A stretch of 64,000 nt of DNA, from NCBI GenBank assembly GCA_002778195.1, contig PCDI01000006.1, positions 225,021 to 289,020 of the forward strand, in the 5' to 3' direction. The stretch's first letter is position 1; each line of letters starts with the position of its first letter. Below the pieces are notes generated by a model that was not told the DNA's origin, did not search any database, and saw only the letters and a list, made by a program, of their open reading frames with translations. Source of the stretch: Raffaelea ambrosiae. Taxonomy: Eukaryota; Ascomycota; Sordariomycetes; Ophiostomatales; Ophiostomataceae. The position numbers were made by a program, and so were the translations under genes. Shown one piece after another: positions 11,554 through 24,000 of this stretch.

Positions 11554-13719
11554 TTATGAAGCTCTGAGGTCCGAGGCCGTTTCAGCCTTATTTGCTTCCT
11601 TCTCTTCTGCCTCGATGATTGTCGCAGCCGTATTCTGGAGTTCCGAGCCAGAACCACTTCCAATCGTCTCTTCCAGGTCAAAAACACGCTCAGGCGGCGG
11701 CTCGACCGTTTTATTTTTATTTTTCTTGACATTCTTCCACTCCACTAGTCCTGGACTGATGATGCTGAAGCAGGCCGGGATGAGCGCCATTAAGAATACC
11801 CGCTATAACGCCTTAGCATACGATGCAGAAATCTGCTGCACAACATTCGCCGGGTAAAGTTTCAACATGTTCATCAATTGTCTGCATGAATATGGTCTGA
11901 CGTAGCGCGGGCGATGTCTTTACCCTTGAAAATGGTCTGCGGCTACCATGAGAGTCGGTTGAGTTTCTATGCCTACACCAACACTCAAGATGATAGGGGA
12001 GCCAATCCTGTCAAAGGTGGTGGTTAGCCGTCATATCAGAGCCCGAGTTTGAGGTTTCTTCTCTGTCACTAGCCAATACCCAGTACTGGTGTGAACGTAG
12101 AACCGTGTAGCAAGACCAGAGCCAATAGACGAGAATATGGAGCTGATAATCAGCAGTGGCTTATGATATCCAATGACAGATGTCTGTATAAACGGTCCAT
12201 CAGAGTAGAAATCCAGGCAGGAGAACTGAACGATATTTACTTACAATAAGCCCATTGCTAAGAGCGCAGAGGGCTGTGGCGATAATCATGGCTAGGTTGT
12301 TAACACCAGATTGCCGAGCTGTGGTGTTGAGCACGGCCTGGAATCAGATGGGGATGAGGTACATCTGCGGATGAAGTATGCCCATGGTACAAAATATATG
12401 CAGCATGGCGGACGCAAACGGATGCTATTTGACGATGCGCAGGGGGGGCGTGGCAGAGGCACCCTCTTCGAACTGCATGCCCACCCAAGCCATCATCGTG
12501 GCGGCAAAGGTGACGAGCAGCACGACCAGTACAGTTGCTCCATTCATAGGTGCTGCCGCCCCACTCTAAGGCCAGCAGGAGACAGACCATGCTGGATTTG
12601 AGCAAGATGCAGCCCCAGGACGTCGGCGTTGCGAGATTTGAGCAAATGTGGGGCGAGCATCAATTGAGGAAAAACAGGGTGACGGGAAGAGTAACGCCGC
12701 CAATGGGGGGGTTGATCCAGAAATACCACCCTCTGCCATAGGAATGATTAACATTCGATCTTTTACCTTTTATTTTTGGTCTTTGTGATATTAAAAAGAA
12801 ATAAATATTCTACAGACAGACTTACACCAAGTAGCAAGCTCAGCAAGTGCACCTGCAATCCGTCCGGGCCAGAAGCGTTCATAAGTAGCAAAGGCAGAGC
12901 AAAGTGTGAGTATCATGTACCTCCAATAGTAGGACCAATAACCTGTGAAATACCCATTGCCGCACCCATGAGGCCAGTGGATTTTGGTCGCTGGTGCAAG
13001 GGAAGACAGGTATTAGGGAGGATCTGTTGATGCCGTGTTCCCTCGGTGTTAGTGGGCGGTGCCATACTGCCAGTCTCAGGGGGTACGATCCCTACCTTCA
13101 AGGCCCCTGTGGTGGTGACTCCAGCCGTCCCAAGACCAGCAATAGCACGCCCAGCTATAAACACGGGTGAATTGGGACCTGCAGCACAGAACAGATCCGA
13201 CCTCGAATATGATCAGGGCCACGAGAAAGTTCCACTTGGTGTCAAAGTATGCACACAATTTGCCGTAGGGGAGCTGGAAACAGGCAGAGGTAAGCAGCTA
13301 GGCCGAACCGTACCAGCCAGCGTCGGGAAGGGAGTTGAAACCATTCGTATATTTAGGGATAACCGTAGCAATAAATGTACGGCCCTGAGAGAGGCGGGGG
13401 TTTTGGTTGGTCGACAAATCTCGGACGGTCCAGCATGATGTAACTAGTATGAACTAGTTATGTACCAGAGCAACACAAAAGACGACCAGGAACAGTGCCA
13501 CCATATTAATCGAAAACGGCTTAATACCAGCTGAGCAATGAACTTCCGTTTCTGCTTTCCCGAGGGGACTTTACGACACGGTTTCATCGCCGCTGCTATT
13601 CTTTGGACGACCCAGGCCAGAGTCGACTTGTGGTCTGTCTCATCATGCTTAGTGTTCAGCGACGATGTCAAGCTTAGAGTCTCGGAAGTGACCGCAAATT
13701 CAGCAGTCTGACTGCCCAA
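11554..13719 (-). pseudogene. Decayed MFS drug-efflux (DHA2/14-TMS type) transporter
   Basis: Minus-strand fragments in several frames match a 14-TM multidrug MFS protein in the correct order. TM1-like GIKPFSINMVALF is near 13520, IPKYTNGFNSLPDAGWYGSA near 13330, YFDTKWNFLVALIIFEVGSVLC near 13200, VFIAGRAIAGLGTAG at 13164-13110, and GLMGAAMGISQVIGPTIGG (the antiporter motif) near 12970-12915. LLLALEWGGSTYEW is near 12580-12540, and the tail ALIPACFSIISPGLVEW is at 11790-11740. An in-frame amber codon at 13300-13298 follows GWYGSA, the reading frame shifts near 13177 and again between TM1 and the next block, and no ATG opens the N-terminal frame. Introns cannot explain the stop inside a conserved motif, so the gene is almost certainly dead. 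The outer limits are approximate. Confidence 0.78.
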
Positions 13720-14618
13720 GGAATTTGACAGAAGAAGGCGAGAGAAAAGAAAATGGCAGGGCTACGAAGCCGGTCGATTTAATCAGAGTCATGTTTGGTG
13801 GCAAAGGCTGCCCGCAGCCTTGATGAAGGCATCGGCCATCTGCGTCAGGTCGGTCGATATAGGACAGGCCCAAGACAGGGCTTTTGTACAGAGGCATTCA
13901 CACATTTACAGTCCTCGCTGTGAAGAATTTTCTCCGGCACGCGAAAGGCTGCCGCAAGACTGCAGCAGAAGGGTGCTGGGCAGCATTGGCGGCGGATTCG
14001 GCGGATTTGCTCGTCATTTCCCGATTTGGGGGCTGCAGTTGCTGTTTGCGTCGCCGATTGGTCAGAAACCCCGGCGCTGGTCGGCCTCGGAGACTTTCGT
14101 GGTTCCCGAGACCGATCAGGCCCCGCCTTTTGTAAGCGGCCTGCCAAGGCGCTCCTTATTTTCCGCTGCCTCCGCTAGCGAAAAAAGGGCAGGCACACAC
14201 TATTGTCACTGCTAGGATACATAGTACAACGCTCTTTTCGCCGCAAACTCAAAAGGCACACCTCTGCCACTCAAGCCTATTTTGTCTTACCAGCCCACGC
14301 TCGTCCTCCGCGTCCCCCATTACAAAGGCCGCCCTCCTCTGTGCATGAAACTGGCTGCGCCGTTTTCCTGGTTTCTGGGACATGGCATAACCGTGCCCGA
14401 GAGGCTCCCTAGGCCACGTGCGGCAGATGCCGCGCCTCCCGAAGAACAGCAAGCAACGCTAAACTGTCTGTAACTGGAGCCGCCGTTTCCGAGACCGAGA
14501 GCTGCGCCTTCCACTTTTGCGCTGGAGCTCTTGCACAACACCTCAACCCTTCGTCTCGATTCTTTGAGCGTCCACCGACGCAATACGCAACGCATCTTGC
14601 ACAAGTTCCCACCCCACT
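13720..14618. other. Intergenic: promoter of the Zn2Cys6 gene
   Basis: This holds the upstream region of the 14619 gene and the former promoter of the broken transporter. I see no supported gene. Confidence 0.45.
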
Positions 14619-17413
14619 ATGTCAGAGTCGCCCAGCAACATGCCATCTGTGTCTTCCATGGAGCATGCGCCGCTGGCGATGCCGCCGCAGCCGGCGACTG
14701 CACCTTCCGTGCCGGCAACGGCGGAAGTGCCCAAATTTCGGCCCCGAGCCTGCGCGCGCTGCAGCATGTCGAAGCTCAAGTGCAACTGGCTGTCTGAGCC
14801 CGGCGAGGCGCCATGCGAGAGGTGCCGTCCTCACTTCCCAGTCCCGACAATGCCTGGCCTCATGCTCGCACGAGATGCAGCAAATGCCGTGTTACTAACA
14901 AGCTTGGTAGATGCGCCCGAAGCAAATCTGAATGCGTGCTACCCAGTCTCAAACCGCGTGGTCCACGGCGAGGAAATCCAACGTAGGTGTCCTTCTTCTC
15001 CTCTTTGATGTCGTTTCCCCCGACCAGCCGCCACCTCTTGTCGACTGGCCGTCTCCTGACACACAGAGAAGCATCTCGCAACTCTGGCAACCATGTCAAC
15101 CCGCACACTTGCACCGGCCTTCTCGGAGTTCTCGGGGAGGGCTACTTTCTATTACTGTGTTTGCCTTCCTCTTGTCGCTAACGGCGCACGACACGCAGTC
15201 GGGTCGGCCAGCTGGAGCAGAAGATCGACGGCATTATGTCGCTGTTGACGGCTAGCAAGCATATCCAGCAGACGACGACGCCGGCGACAACTGCGCGAGC
15301 GTGGACGCCGACCACCTCGGCAGACGTGTCCGACCACAGAGAGTCGGTGTCTGCTGGCCACCCTTCACCAACACGTACATCATCGGAGCCACTGTCCCAG
15401 CCGCCACAGCAGCCATACCTGCCGCCGGCAGGACAGTGTGGAATACCGGCGACACCGGCGCCCCCCTCAACGAGCGCATCTTTGTCCCGCGAGCAGTCAC
15501 TCCCTAGCTCGCAGCAGATACTGCAGCAGCAGCAGCAGAAGCAGCCTCCATCTCCTCATCTTCATCTGTTTCGCGTCCCTCCACTTGAACACATTGAAGT
15601 GGCACCAGGCTTCAAAATCACGTTTCACGACGCCGAACTTGCTTTTGCTGCCTTCCGTGAACTGTATTCACCTTACTTTCCGTTCCTTCCGCTACCACAA
15701 AGCATGACTGCGTACGAGATGTTCCAGAAGCAGCCTCTGCTCTTCCGTGTTATTGTGCAGGCTGTTCTTCCGCAGCCGCCACAAATCCAACGAGATGCAC
15801 AGCGCTGGTACCGCGAGCAAGTGTCTCGCCAGATTGTAGTCGAGGACGACAAGACAGTTGCGCTTCTCCAATCTATTCTGGCACACTTTGCCTGGTACGA
15901 AACACACGGTTCGTTTAACTTGGAGATGCAACTTTGCTGACGCCATATGCTCTCTAGGTTCGACTTTGGTCACTATGTGAGCCCAAAGTCTACGCCTCTG
16001 CTTCAGCTGGCGACAGGCCTGGTCTCCGACCTCGGGCTGAATAAACCCCCAAAATCGTCGTATACTGCACCCAACACGTTTATCAGCGAGGCGACAAAGA
16101 CCCTGAAGGCGACGACGAGCTTCAAGTTCACGGAGCGGCCCGAGCATTCGCTGGAGAGTATGCGCGCCGTGCTCGGATGCTTCTACATCAACTCCATTTC
16201 ATCCTCGCTATTTCGCAACACCGTGCCCTTCCCCTTCTCGGCGTATCTCGGCCACTCCTGCAATGTGCTTCTGGAGCAGAACGAGTACGAGTCGGACAGG
16301 TTCCTAGTTGCACTTGTACAGATGCAGCGTATTGCAGCGCGTATCGCTACGGCACTTCCCAATCCAGACCTTGACACGGTTCTGCCGCAGATGTTTGCAG
16401 CGCCCATGTATATGACCATCCAGGCCATACGGAAGGAGTTGGATACTCTTGTCCAGAGCCAGCCGCCAGAAGTGAGAAACAACTGTAAGTGCGATTGTTC
16501 CCTGTTACTCCCGCTTCCTAGTTTCTGGTTCCTGGTTCCTGGTTCCTGGTTCCTGGTTCCTGGTTCCTGGTTCCTGATTCTTGGTTCCTACTCCGCTGCT
16601 GCTGCTGCCTCCTAGAGCCGGCCTCCGACGTGGCAAAATTGCTGACCTTCTTTCTTCACGAATCCAGTCTTTTTCTGGACACACTACCACTCCATCACCA
16701 TGAGGCTGTATGAGCCAGCGATTTACAAGCGGGTGCGCTCGGATCCCATAGACCCAATCGCCAGTGTTCGGCGCACCGAGTGCCTCTGGAATTGCCTTCA
16801 GGCCACCAAGGACTTTTTCGACGCCTACCTTTCCATCCCACCATCAGTGGCGAGCACGCTACCCTTCATGTCAGTAGCTCACCTATCGTTTGGCATTGTG
16901 ACGCTGACACGGCTACTATTCTTGGACGACGCTGAGTGGGAGGTCAGTGAGGCGCGCAGGAGCCTCGACTTTGTTGGTCTTGCACGGCAGTTGGAGGACT
17001 ACTTCAAGGCTGTGGACGACTTTGAGGACAGCCAGAACGCGTCCATTGGCGCGCACGGGTTGGGACGTAAGAAGCGCTATGCCATGGAAGACGGGCGGCC
17101 GACGTTTACCATGTACCGTGAAAAGGTGCACTGGATCCGGTACTGGTACACGACCAAGATTCCAGCCGAGCACCAGAATGCGCACCAGCAGCGGCAGAAG
17201 ATTATTGGCGATGATGCGACAGGGAGCAACAGCAGCAGTGGTTTGCCAGGGGTAACCCAACAGCAGGCGGCCCTGCCGGACCGGGTGGTTGTACAAGGCA
17301 GCAACATGATGGACGTGGACATGGAGTTTGGACTGCCGACCAACGATTTTGACAGCACGTTCTGGCAGGCCGTGTTTGATCTGGACGGGCCTTGGGATCC
17401 CTCTGAATTTTGA
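14619..17413 (+). CDS. Zn(II)2Cys6 transcription factor
   Basis: Five exons (14619-14821, 14911-14982, 15199-15912, 15958-16484, 16668-17413) encode 753 residues; all phases agree. Intron 1 splits the zinc cluster: exon 1 ends in CARCSMSKLKC...CER and exon 2 resumes with CARSKSEC, completing C-x2-C-x6-C...C-x2-C-x6-C at about residues 45-75. Reading through intron 1 would lose the last Cys. A coiled-coil start (RVGQLEQKIDGIMSLL) follows, then a Pro/Gln-rich linker, then a helical middle region typical of Leu3/War1-like fungal regulators. The donor of intron 1 (GTGCCG) and the 45-nt intron 3 (GTTTAA donor) are the weakest points of the model. Intron 4 contains a 7-bp tandem repeat. The target genes are unknown. 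Confidence 0.85.
16527..16589 (+). repeat. 7-bp tandem repeat inside an intron
   Basis: The unit GGTTCCT occurs nine times head to tail: seven perfect copies (16527-16575), one degenerate copy (16576-16582) and one more perfect copy. It lies in intron 4 (16485-16667) of the Zn2Cys6 gene, and the run is open in one frame. Confidence 0.9.
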
Positions 17414-18104
17414 CAAAGGGAACGGCGCATCTACGCGAGCATTTATGCAGTCATCTACAGACACATATCTGCGCATCCCGCACATTTACCAAAACCGGGG
17501 ACAAAATATCATACGAGGAGGGAAGAATATGGCAAACAACAGTTAGACTTACCCGGGGCGCCTTAGGGGGGGGGGGGGGCAAAACGGTTACGACATCTGC
17601 TGGAAGCAGAGGAAGGGTGGCAAACTAAAGGCAGCCATGGAAGCAACGGAAGCATAGACAGCAAAAATAAAATATACGGGCTAAAAACAACACAGAAAAC
17701 GGACGTGGTCAGCTCAGCCGAGAAACGTGAACTGCATACAGCAGGAACAGAACTAGACACATGAACAGAACAGAGAAACATACTCGGCCGGCCATCCCTG
17801 GTCTGCGGAGACGCCGAAAGCCGGCCCTGTTTTCGCTTCGAAAACGAGTTTCCTAGGCCAAGAAGGCTGGCTGCCAACGATGTAGTCGGGGAACACATAC
17901 ACACAAAAACCATGCATACGTACGCAGAGTCCATTTTCAGTGGGCACTTCGGTTGCTTTTCAAAATGACAGTGGCCGAGAATAGGTCCAAGCGCCCCGAT
18001 CTTGCCCCCGCCCCAAGCTCCCAGCACCCCCAATTCGCATTGACCGGTGTATTCCAGCGGGCCGAGGTTCAGTTTGCCGCGTAGTAAGCACAGACGCACG
18101 GACG

Positions 18105-18134
18105 AAGCTGCACTAAGCTGCACCAAGCTGCACC
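18105..18134 (+). repeat. Three 10-bp tandem copies
   Basis: The unit AAGCTGCAC(T/C) is repeated three times head to tail in non-coding DNA. It is a short minisatellite with no visible role. Confidence 0.8.
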
Positions 18135-19347
18135 AAGACCCTACGCACGTTGACTGTCGGAACTTCGGCCATAGTGCAGCCCGAATGTGCACGAAAAATA
18201 AAAAATAAAAATAAAAAGAGAAAAAAAAGTGCCCCTCCAGTCCCCTGTTATTTCCCACCCCCAAGTCAGCTGTAGCTATTGTGGTGGCACTGTGGCAGAA
18301 CAAGGCTGAGACCCTGACGTTTTCGTGCCCCTGGACGCTACTGGACGTCACAATGGATGGCCCCGGAAGCACGCCCGTTGGGACACTTCGGATGACATAG
18401 GATGGCCTCCACAGATTCGAGCAGTCGTGGGTGATTTTGCTCCCGCAAGATCCGCCCTTGGTAGAAAGCTTTTTCTTTGCTCGGGCGGTGACGATATTAG
18501 CGGGGGTTCTCTTGGGAGAGCGTATTTTCCAAACTGGCAAGGATCGGCCTTAACGCGACCCATGCTTGTCTTGACCCCTGCTTGTCCTCACTCGGCCGCG
18601 AAGGAAGCCCAGCTCGCGCCTCGGCAACGGCATACGCGCACATCCACTCTCGCCTTTTAGATTATTATTTCTCGGGAAAGTCAAACAGCTGCCTTTCGAC
18701 CCATTCTCACTATTCCTGCCCTTTCCTTTGGCTCATCTTAGTTCTTCGCGATTTGTATTGTTTTGTCTCATTCCGTCTTGATGCCGCCTACGTTCTTGTG
18801 TTTGCCTCCGCTATTTCGTCTTTAGATCTCACTACAACGTCTTTTTTTGTTGGCCCGTTTCTTGGCTTGTCCCCCTTTTTTTCTTCCTTTTTTTGTGTGT
18901 GTTCATGCCCCTTACCATCCAACAGTATTTGAGTTTCCCTCGCTTCAAGGGAAAAAAATAATAATAAAGGCTCCTTGGGTGAAAAAAAAAAGGCAACGGC
19001 TGCTAACAAATCCCAATCCAAAACCAATGGAGCCGCTCGTACTTAGAAAACATCATGCATATTACAACATACCCATGGCCACATCTTCTTCTACACCTTA
19101 CACTCTACACACCCCCCGGTCAGCCTACCATCCATTGGTCGGCTTCTTTTGTCCGACGTCCCCTGATGGTTTGGTTACCCTTATGCAGGTGGACGCCACC
19201 ACGTAACGTCCTTCTTGTCCTCCTGGGGACATACGTTCTGAAGATTGCATATAAAAGAACAATCACGACCCAGTTGAGATTCGGGCGGGCATTGTGTGTC
19301 GTTGTTAGTTCCAATAGCCTTACCGTTCTGAAACACACTCTCTCGAT

Positions 19348-19411
19348 CTGAACACCTCTTGAGCTGAACGCCTCTTGAGCTGCACACTGCTTGAGCTAAA
19401 CACTTCCTGGG
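19348..19411 (+). repeat. Four imperfect 16-bp tandem repeats before the cupin gene
   Basis: Units at 19348, 19364, 19380 and 19396 follow the pattern CTGAACACCTCTTGAG with two to five changes per copy. They end about 120 bp before the cupin start codon, so they are probably in its promoter or 5' UTR. Confidence 0.85.
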
Positions 19412-19531
19412 GCAAGGAGTGTCCGCGCTCACATCGCCATATGTCGTTTATACCAAACTTTGATATCAACTTACAGCTTCTCTACATCCTGTTTGGAGCA
19501 TACAGTACTGGGCGTCTGCTCATCCCTCACC

Positions 19532-20152
19532 ATGTCTGGAGACGAAGGCCAGCCTAACTGGGACCATTTCCTCCAACACTCGTCCGCCCTCGGTATCCTC
19601 CGTCCAGACGCCGTCTTTGACGTCTTCAACATCCACCCGGAGCTGCCGCGGACACGTCTGCTGCGCACTGCCCATACCGAAGACGGACTCTCCGTCTTTG
19701 CCTCTGATGACCTACTCGTACCGGTGTATCCCACAGGACCAGGCGGACTCTCTTTTGCCGTGGCCGACCAGCGGGACACCGTGCCTGTGGCTTACAATGG
19801 ACAGGTCCATAGGGGTCTTGGGACCAACGCCGGTGTCGCCTCAACCTTGTTTCCCCGTTGCCCCCCTCTGGGCGCCCTCTTTGTCTTGTCCGACATCCCA
19901 CCCCAGCGCACCACCCAGCAGCTTCACCGCAGCCTCACGCTGAACTATGCTGTCGTCCTTTTGGGGGAGGTCGTTCTCTGTCTCGACAGTGGCGAGGAAA
20001 AGACAGTCCGTGCAGGTGACCTAGTGGTGCAGCAGGGCACGAGACATGCGTGGATGAATCGGTCGGCGGAGCCATGTCGGATTTTGTATGTGATGCTGGG
20101 TAGCGAGAAGATCGTATTATCCGACGGGACCGAGCTGGAAGAGAGTTTGTGA
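19532..20152 (+). CDS. Cupin-domain protein
   Basis: Single exon of 206 residues. The start MSGDEGQPNW is chosen because its ATG has a good context (CACC before ATG); the frame is open for 24 more codons upstream. The C-terminal 90 residues form a cupin_2-like barrel: the LNYAVVLLGEVVLCLDSGEE strand pair, AGDLVVQQGTRHAWMNRS (the G-D and H-x-W core of cupin motif 2) and a final ILYVMLGSEKI strand. Motif 1 keeps few His residues, so metal binding is uncertain. Related fungal cupins occur both as stand-alone enzymes and beside metabolic clusters. The substrate is unknown. It converges on lys2, 0.9 kb away. Confidence 0.85.
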   Translation: MSGDEGQPNWDHFLQHSSALGILRPDAVFDVFNIHPELPRTRLLRTAHTEDGLSVFASDDLLVPVYPTGPGGLSFAVADQRDTVPVAYNGQVHRGLGTNAGVASTLFPRCPPLGALFVLSDIPPQRTTQQLHRSLTLNYAVVLLGEVVLCLDSGEEKTVRAGDLVVQQGTRHAWMNRSAEPCRILYVMLGSEKIVLSDGTELEESL

Positions 20153-21071
20153 AGGGAATGAAATACTGCTTCTCTTCTTGTATCTCTCTCATCTAGAAAT
20201 TAATTGAAATATCTGCATGTACAAGGATATACTGTATGTGTCGACGTATGCATGACTTCTAGAAGCTCTGATGGGGACAGCATTGCCTGTGCCTGAACTA
20301 GGTACTACATTGGGGTTGCTGGCAACCGCATAGAAAGAGTTAAGGTTGAAGATTTCGTGTTTGTATTTTTATATAACTACTGTTTTATTATTTGTTTTGT
20401 TTTCAAATGTGGTTTTTTTTTTGGGGGAAAGGGGGAGGGGTTTCCTTTTATACGGTAAACACATGTTTGATTGGAGATGGTCTTGGCCATCTTGGGTTTC
20501 TTGGACCACTTCTACTGGGCCGCAACGGCTGGATCCACGCGAATTGAAACATATAGAGACAATACTCGTACACTGCCCTTGATTTATATACCAAGTTGAC
20601 AAGGCTGTCGCCAAGTAGCATTCTTGTTCTTCAAGGCTGTGGTTAGAAGCCAACAAGCGTCTTTTTTCTTATTTAAAAAAAATTGCTTATTCCCAACAGA
20701 TCAGCCTTGTGGAGACTCGGATGTAAATGCGTTTTATGTTCTGACTTGTACTTGTGCGGGGCCTAATCTGGCGTCAACAGTGATATCACAGAAGAGGCGT
20801 GCACCATTTGTGCATCCCCTGAGGGGGCACGAAGATCACTAATGCTGTTTAGTATTATTGTTGAGTGGTTTTGATTTTTGGCTCTTCTTTGTTTCTTTGT
20901 TTCTTTCTTTCTTTCTTTGTTTCTCCCCCCCCCCCAAATGGAACCTCCTTTGTTTCGTTTCGTTTTCTTTTCTCTATTGCCTGCAATACATAGTATGAAA
21001 TGAACCACGAACTTTTTTTCCTCTTCATTTTTGATTCCCAATTCCAAAATCAAGTCATTTTCGCCCTTTTT
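20153..21071. other. Convergent 3' intergenic region
   Basis: This lies between the ends of the cupin gene and lys2. It is T-rich, with a long pyrimidine tract at 20881-20935 (CTTT repeats then an 11-C run). No gene is supported. Confidence 0.5.
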
Positions 21072-24000
21072 TTACGGCTTTGCTGCCGATCTGCCACCGA
21101 GGTTGGCAGCCGCCAAAACCTTGGATGCGGCACCGTTCAGCTGCGGCAGTGCTGACTTGCCGCTTTGTTCCGGCGCTGGGATAAATCCAACAGCAGCAAG
21201 ATACGCCAGGTACGTGCCAATCATATCCTCCGTGACCCGGCTGGGCAGGATGCCGCCTTCGCGCTCGCCTTCCTGCTTCGCGTACAGCTTCAGCGCCGCC
21301 TGGGCATTGCTGTCGTCCAACTCGGGCGAAATCGAGTTGCCCGGCAGGTCACCTACGACAAAGTGGAACAGTGGCAGTAGCGCGTGCGGCTCGGTCTTGT
21401 TGTCGTCGCTCACATACTCCTTGACCTTGGTAGCCCAGTCCTCATACGGTAAGAGTGGGACCTCGTAGCCATAGGCTTCGAGAGCGCCAATCCACTCGTT
21501 CAGCGTCACGCGCGGGTGACTCGTCATCTGTGACACGGCCACAGACTGGCCGGTGGCTTCGGGGACGTGGAAGGTTGAGGAAACCACAACACGATTGACC
21601 TGCGTAACCGGCACGGCATTCAGCGCACAGCTTATGTCGGGCCGTCCGCCGACCTGCAAGCAGCCTTTCCAGAGCCGGACCAAAAAGTCGTCTGTGACCG
21701 AGATGCCCGACCGCGGATCACCCGTAATGTAGCCCGAACGGATGATGGCACCCACCAGGCCCTTGCGACCGGCCTCGCGGATAATGTACTCGCTCGCCCA
21801 CTTGGACTGGCCGTAGCCCGTGGCGAGGCCCTTGCGGCTGCCCTCCAGGTCGTCGGACTCGGACACGGCGGCACCGCCTTTGGCCGCGGGCTCCAAGTAG
21901 TGGTCGCTGTCGAGGGTCGAGGTGGAGCTGACGAAAGCGATTCTCTTGGGCTTGCCCGTGGCGCACAGATTGACGCAGGCGACCGTGCTCAGCACGTTGG
22001 CCGCGCGCAGACTGGAATACGGTAGCATCCAGTTCACTTGGGCACCGTTGTGGATGACGGCGTCGGCCTCCTGCGACAGGCGGTCCCAGTCGGCTTGGGT
22101 CAGACCGAGTTGCGGCTTGCTGATGTCTCCCACTACGGCTTCCAAGCGGGACGCAGCCGTCCACTCCGGATTCCACAGACCGTAGGCAGTCATAACATTT
22201 TCGAGGCGCGCCAGGCCCTCAGCAGAGCTCTTGGCGCGGATGAGCGCGATAACCCTGGCCTGGGTCGGGCCCTCGAGCAGCTCGTGCGCAATGTACGAGC
22301 CCAGGAAGCCGGTGGCGCCGGTGAGAACCACGACTGGCTTGTCGGCAGAAAAGTTCCAGTTCGTCGGTGCCGAAGGAATGGACTTGGGTAGCTGGCTGGC
22401 GATATCACGGGCGTCGACGGCGTACGCCTCGTCCTCGACGTTTCGATCCGCGTCAAGAGGCACGGCATCGAGACGCAGGCCGATGGGATCCTGGGCGCGG
22501 TCAATCTCAGCGGCCAGGGCCTCGAGTGTCTGCGACTGGAAGATGACGCGGATGGGCAAGTCGATGTGCTTCCACTCCTTGGCGACGCGGAAGAACATTT
22601 GCTGGGCGAGGATGGAGTGGCCTCCCTCGTCAAAGAAGTTCGAGCTTGGCCGCAGCATCCGGGCGGTGATGTTGGGCAGCACAGAGGCCCAGATGGCAGC
22701 GAGCCGCCGCTGGGTGTCGGTCATGTTGACTGACACAGACGAGGCTCTCCGCCGTGCGAGGTAAGCGAGGTCGGTGGCGTCGGGGAATGGAAGGGCGGCC
22801 TTGTCAATCTTTCCATTGGGGTCTTGTAGGTGTCAGAAGACGTCCCATTTTCAATGGAGATGCTTGGGGCGTGGAGACACTTACTTAGTGGCATACGAGC
22901 CAGAGGAATCAGCAGAGTCGGAACGGCATACTTGGGCAGTCTGCCGGCCAGGAACTTCTTAGAGTCCTCGGACAGTGACCGAAACTGCCGAATCATTTGG
23001 CTGATCGACTCGTCGTGGGATTCCAGCTCGCGCTTGCCGTTGCGCTGCTGAACGTGCTCAAACCAACGCTTCGTCTCGGGGACGAAGTACGTCACGAGCG
23101 TGTGCTCCTCGTCCTTGTCTCTTCGCACCAGAGTGACGTTTTCGCGAATGTAGGGGTGTTGGGAGAGGTGTGCGTCGATTTCGCCGAGCTCGATACGGAA
23201 GCCACGGATCTTGACCTGCGAGTCGATTCTGCCCGTGCACTCGACGCTGCCGTCCTTGCGCTGCCGACCGAGATCGCCCGTCTTGTAGCAGCGGTCCCGC
23301 GGATCAGGCGACTTGACAAACCAGTTGGGAAGGAACTTGGTGCGGTTTAATTCGACCGTCTTCTCGTCGTCGCCGAGGTAGCCCTGAAATATGGTCAGTT
23401 TTTGCACCTGTGCACAGAGCTGAATTCGCAATACAGGAGAACGAACCTTGGCGAGGCCACCCGCCCGAAGGAATAGCTCGCCCTGCTCGCCAATATCGCA
23501 CAGCCGGTTCTTGTTATCGCGGTCGACAACCAAAAGCTGGACGTTCTGCATGCCCTGGCCAACTGGGATGATATCCGGCAAGTCCTCGAGGAAGTCGGGC
23601 TCCTTCTCCTTGGGAGGAATCAAGAAGTACGACACGGCACGTTGCGATTCGGTCGAGCCGTAGAGGTTGATGACGTTGGTGTTGGGAGCCAGGTTGCGCA
23701 GCTTCGTGGTGTCCTTCTTTGTTAATAAGTCGCCAACAAAGAATGCATTCCGGAGCGAGGCAATGCGAGCGCTGGCACCGCCGACAAGAATCTGGCCCAT
23801 GGCCGGGGTCAGATGGGTGACGGTGACCTTGCTCTCCTTCATCCATTCGGCCAGAAGCTCGTAGGCGATCACGTCCATGGGCGGGATGATGATCTTGGCA
23901 CCGAGGAAGAGTGGTGTGAAAATATCTCTCTGTTTTTGTGTGACATCGAGTTAGACCATCCCTGTTAACAACCAGAGGGACCCTGGAATGAATGATGACT

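Larger units (their letters stand above)
17414..19531. other. Long intergenic region upstream of the cupin gene
   Basis: This 2.1 kb contains a 12-G run near 17568, three 10-bp repeats at 18105-18134, and a pyrimidine-rich stretch (about 18660-18930) that looks like promoter or leader DNA. It also holds the 16-bp repeats listed below. The 325-codon minus-strand frame at 17563-18540 has no recognisable motif and was not accepted as a gene. Confidence 0.5.

Noticed and set aside
17563..18540. 325-codon minus-strand frame
   Set aside because: It has low-complexity, Lys/Phe-run-rich composition with no domain and passes through homopolymer tracts.
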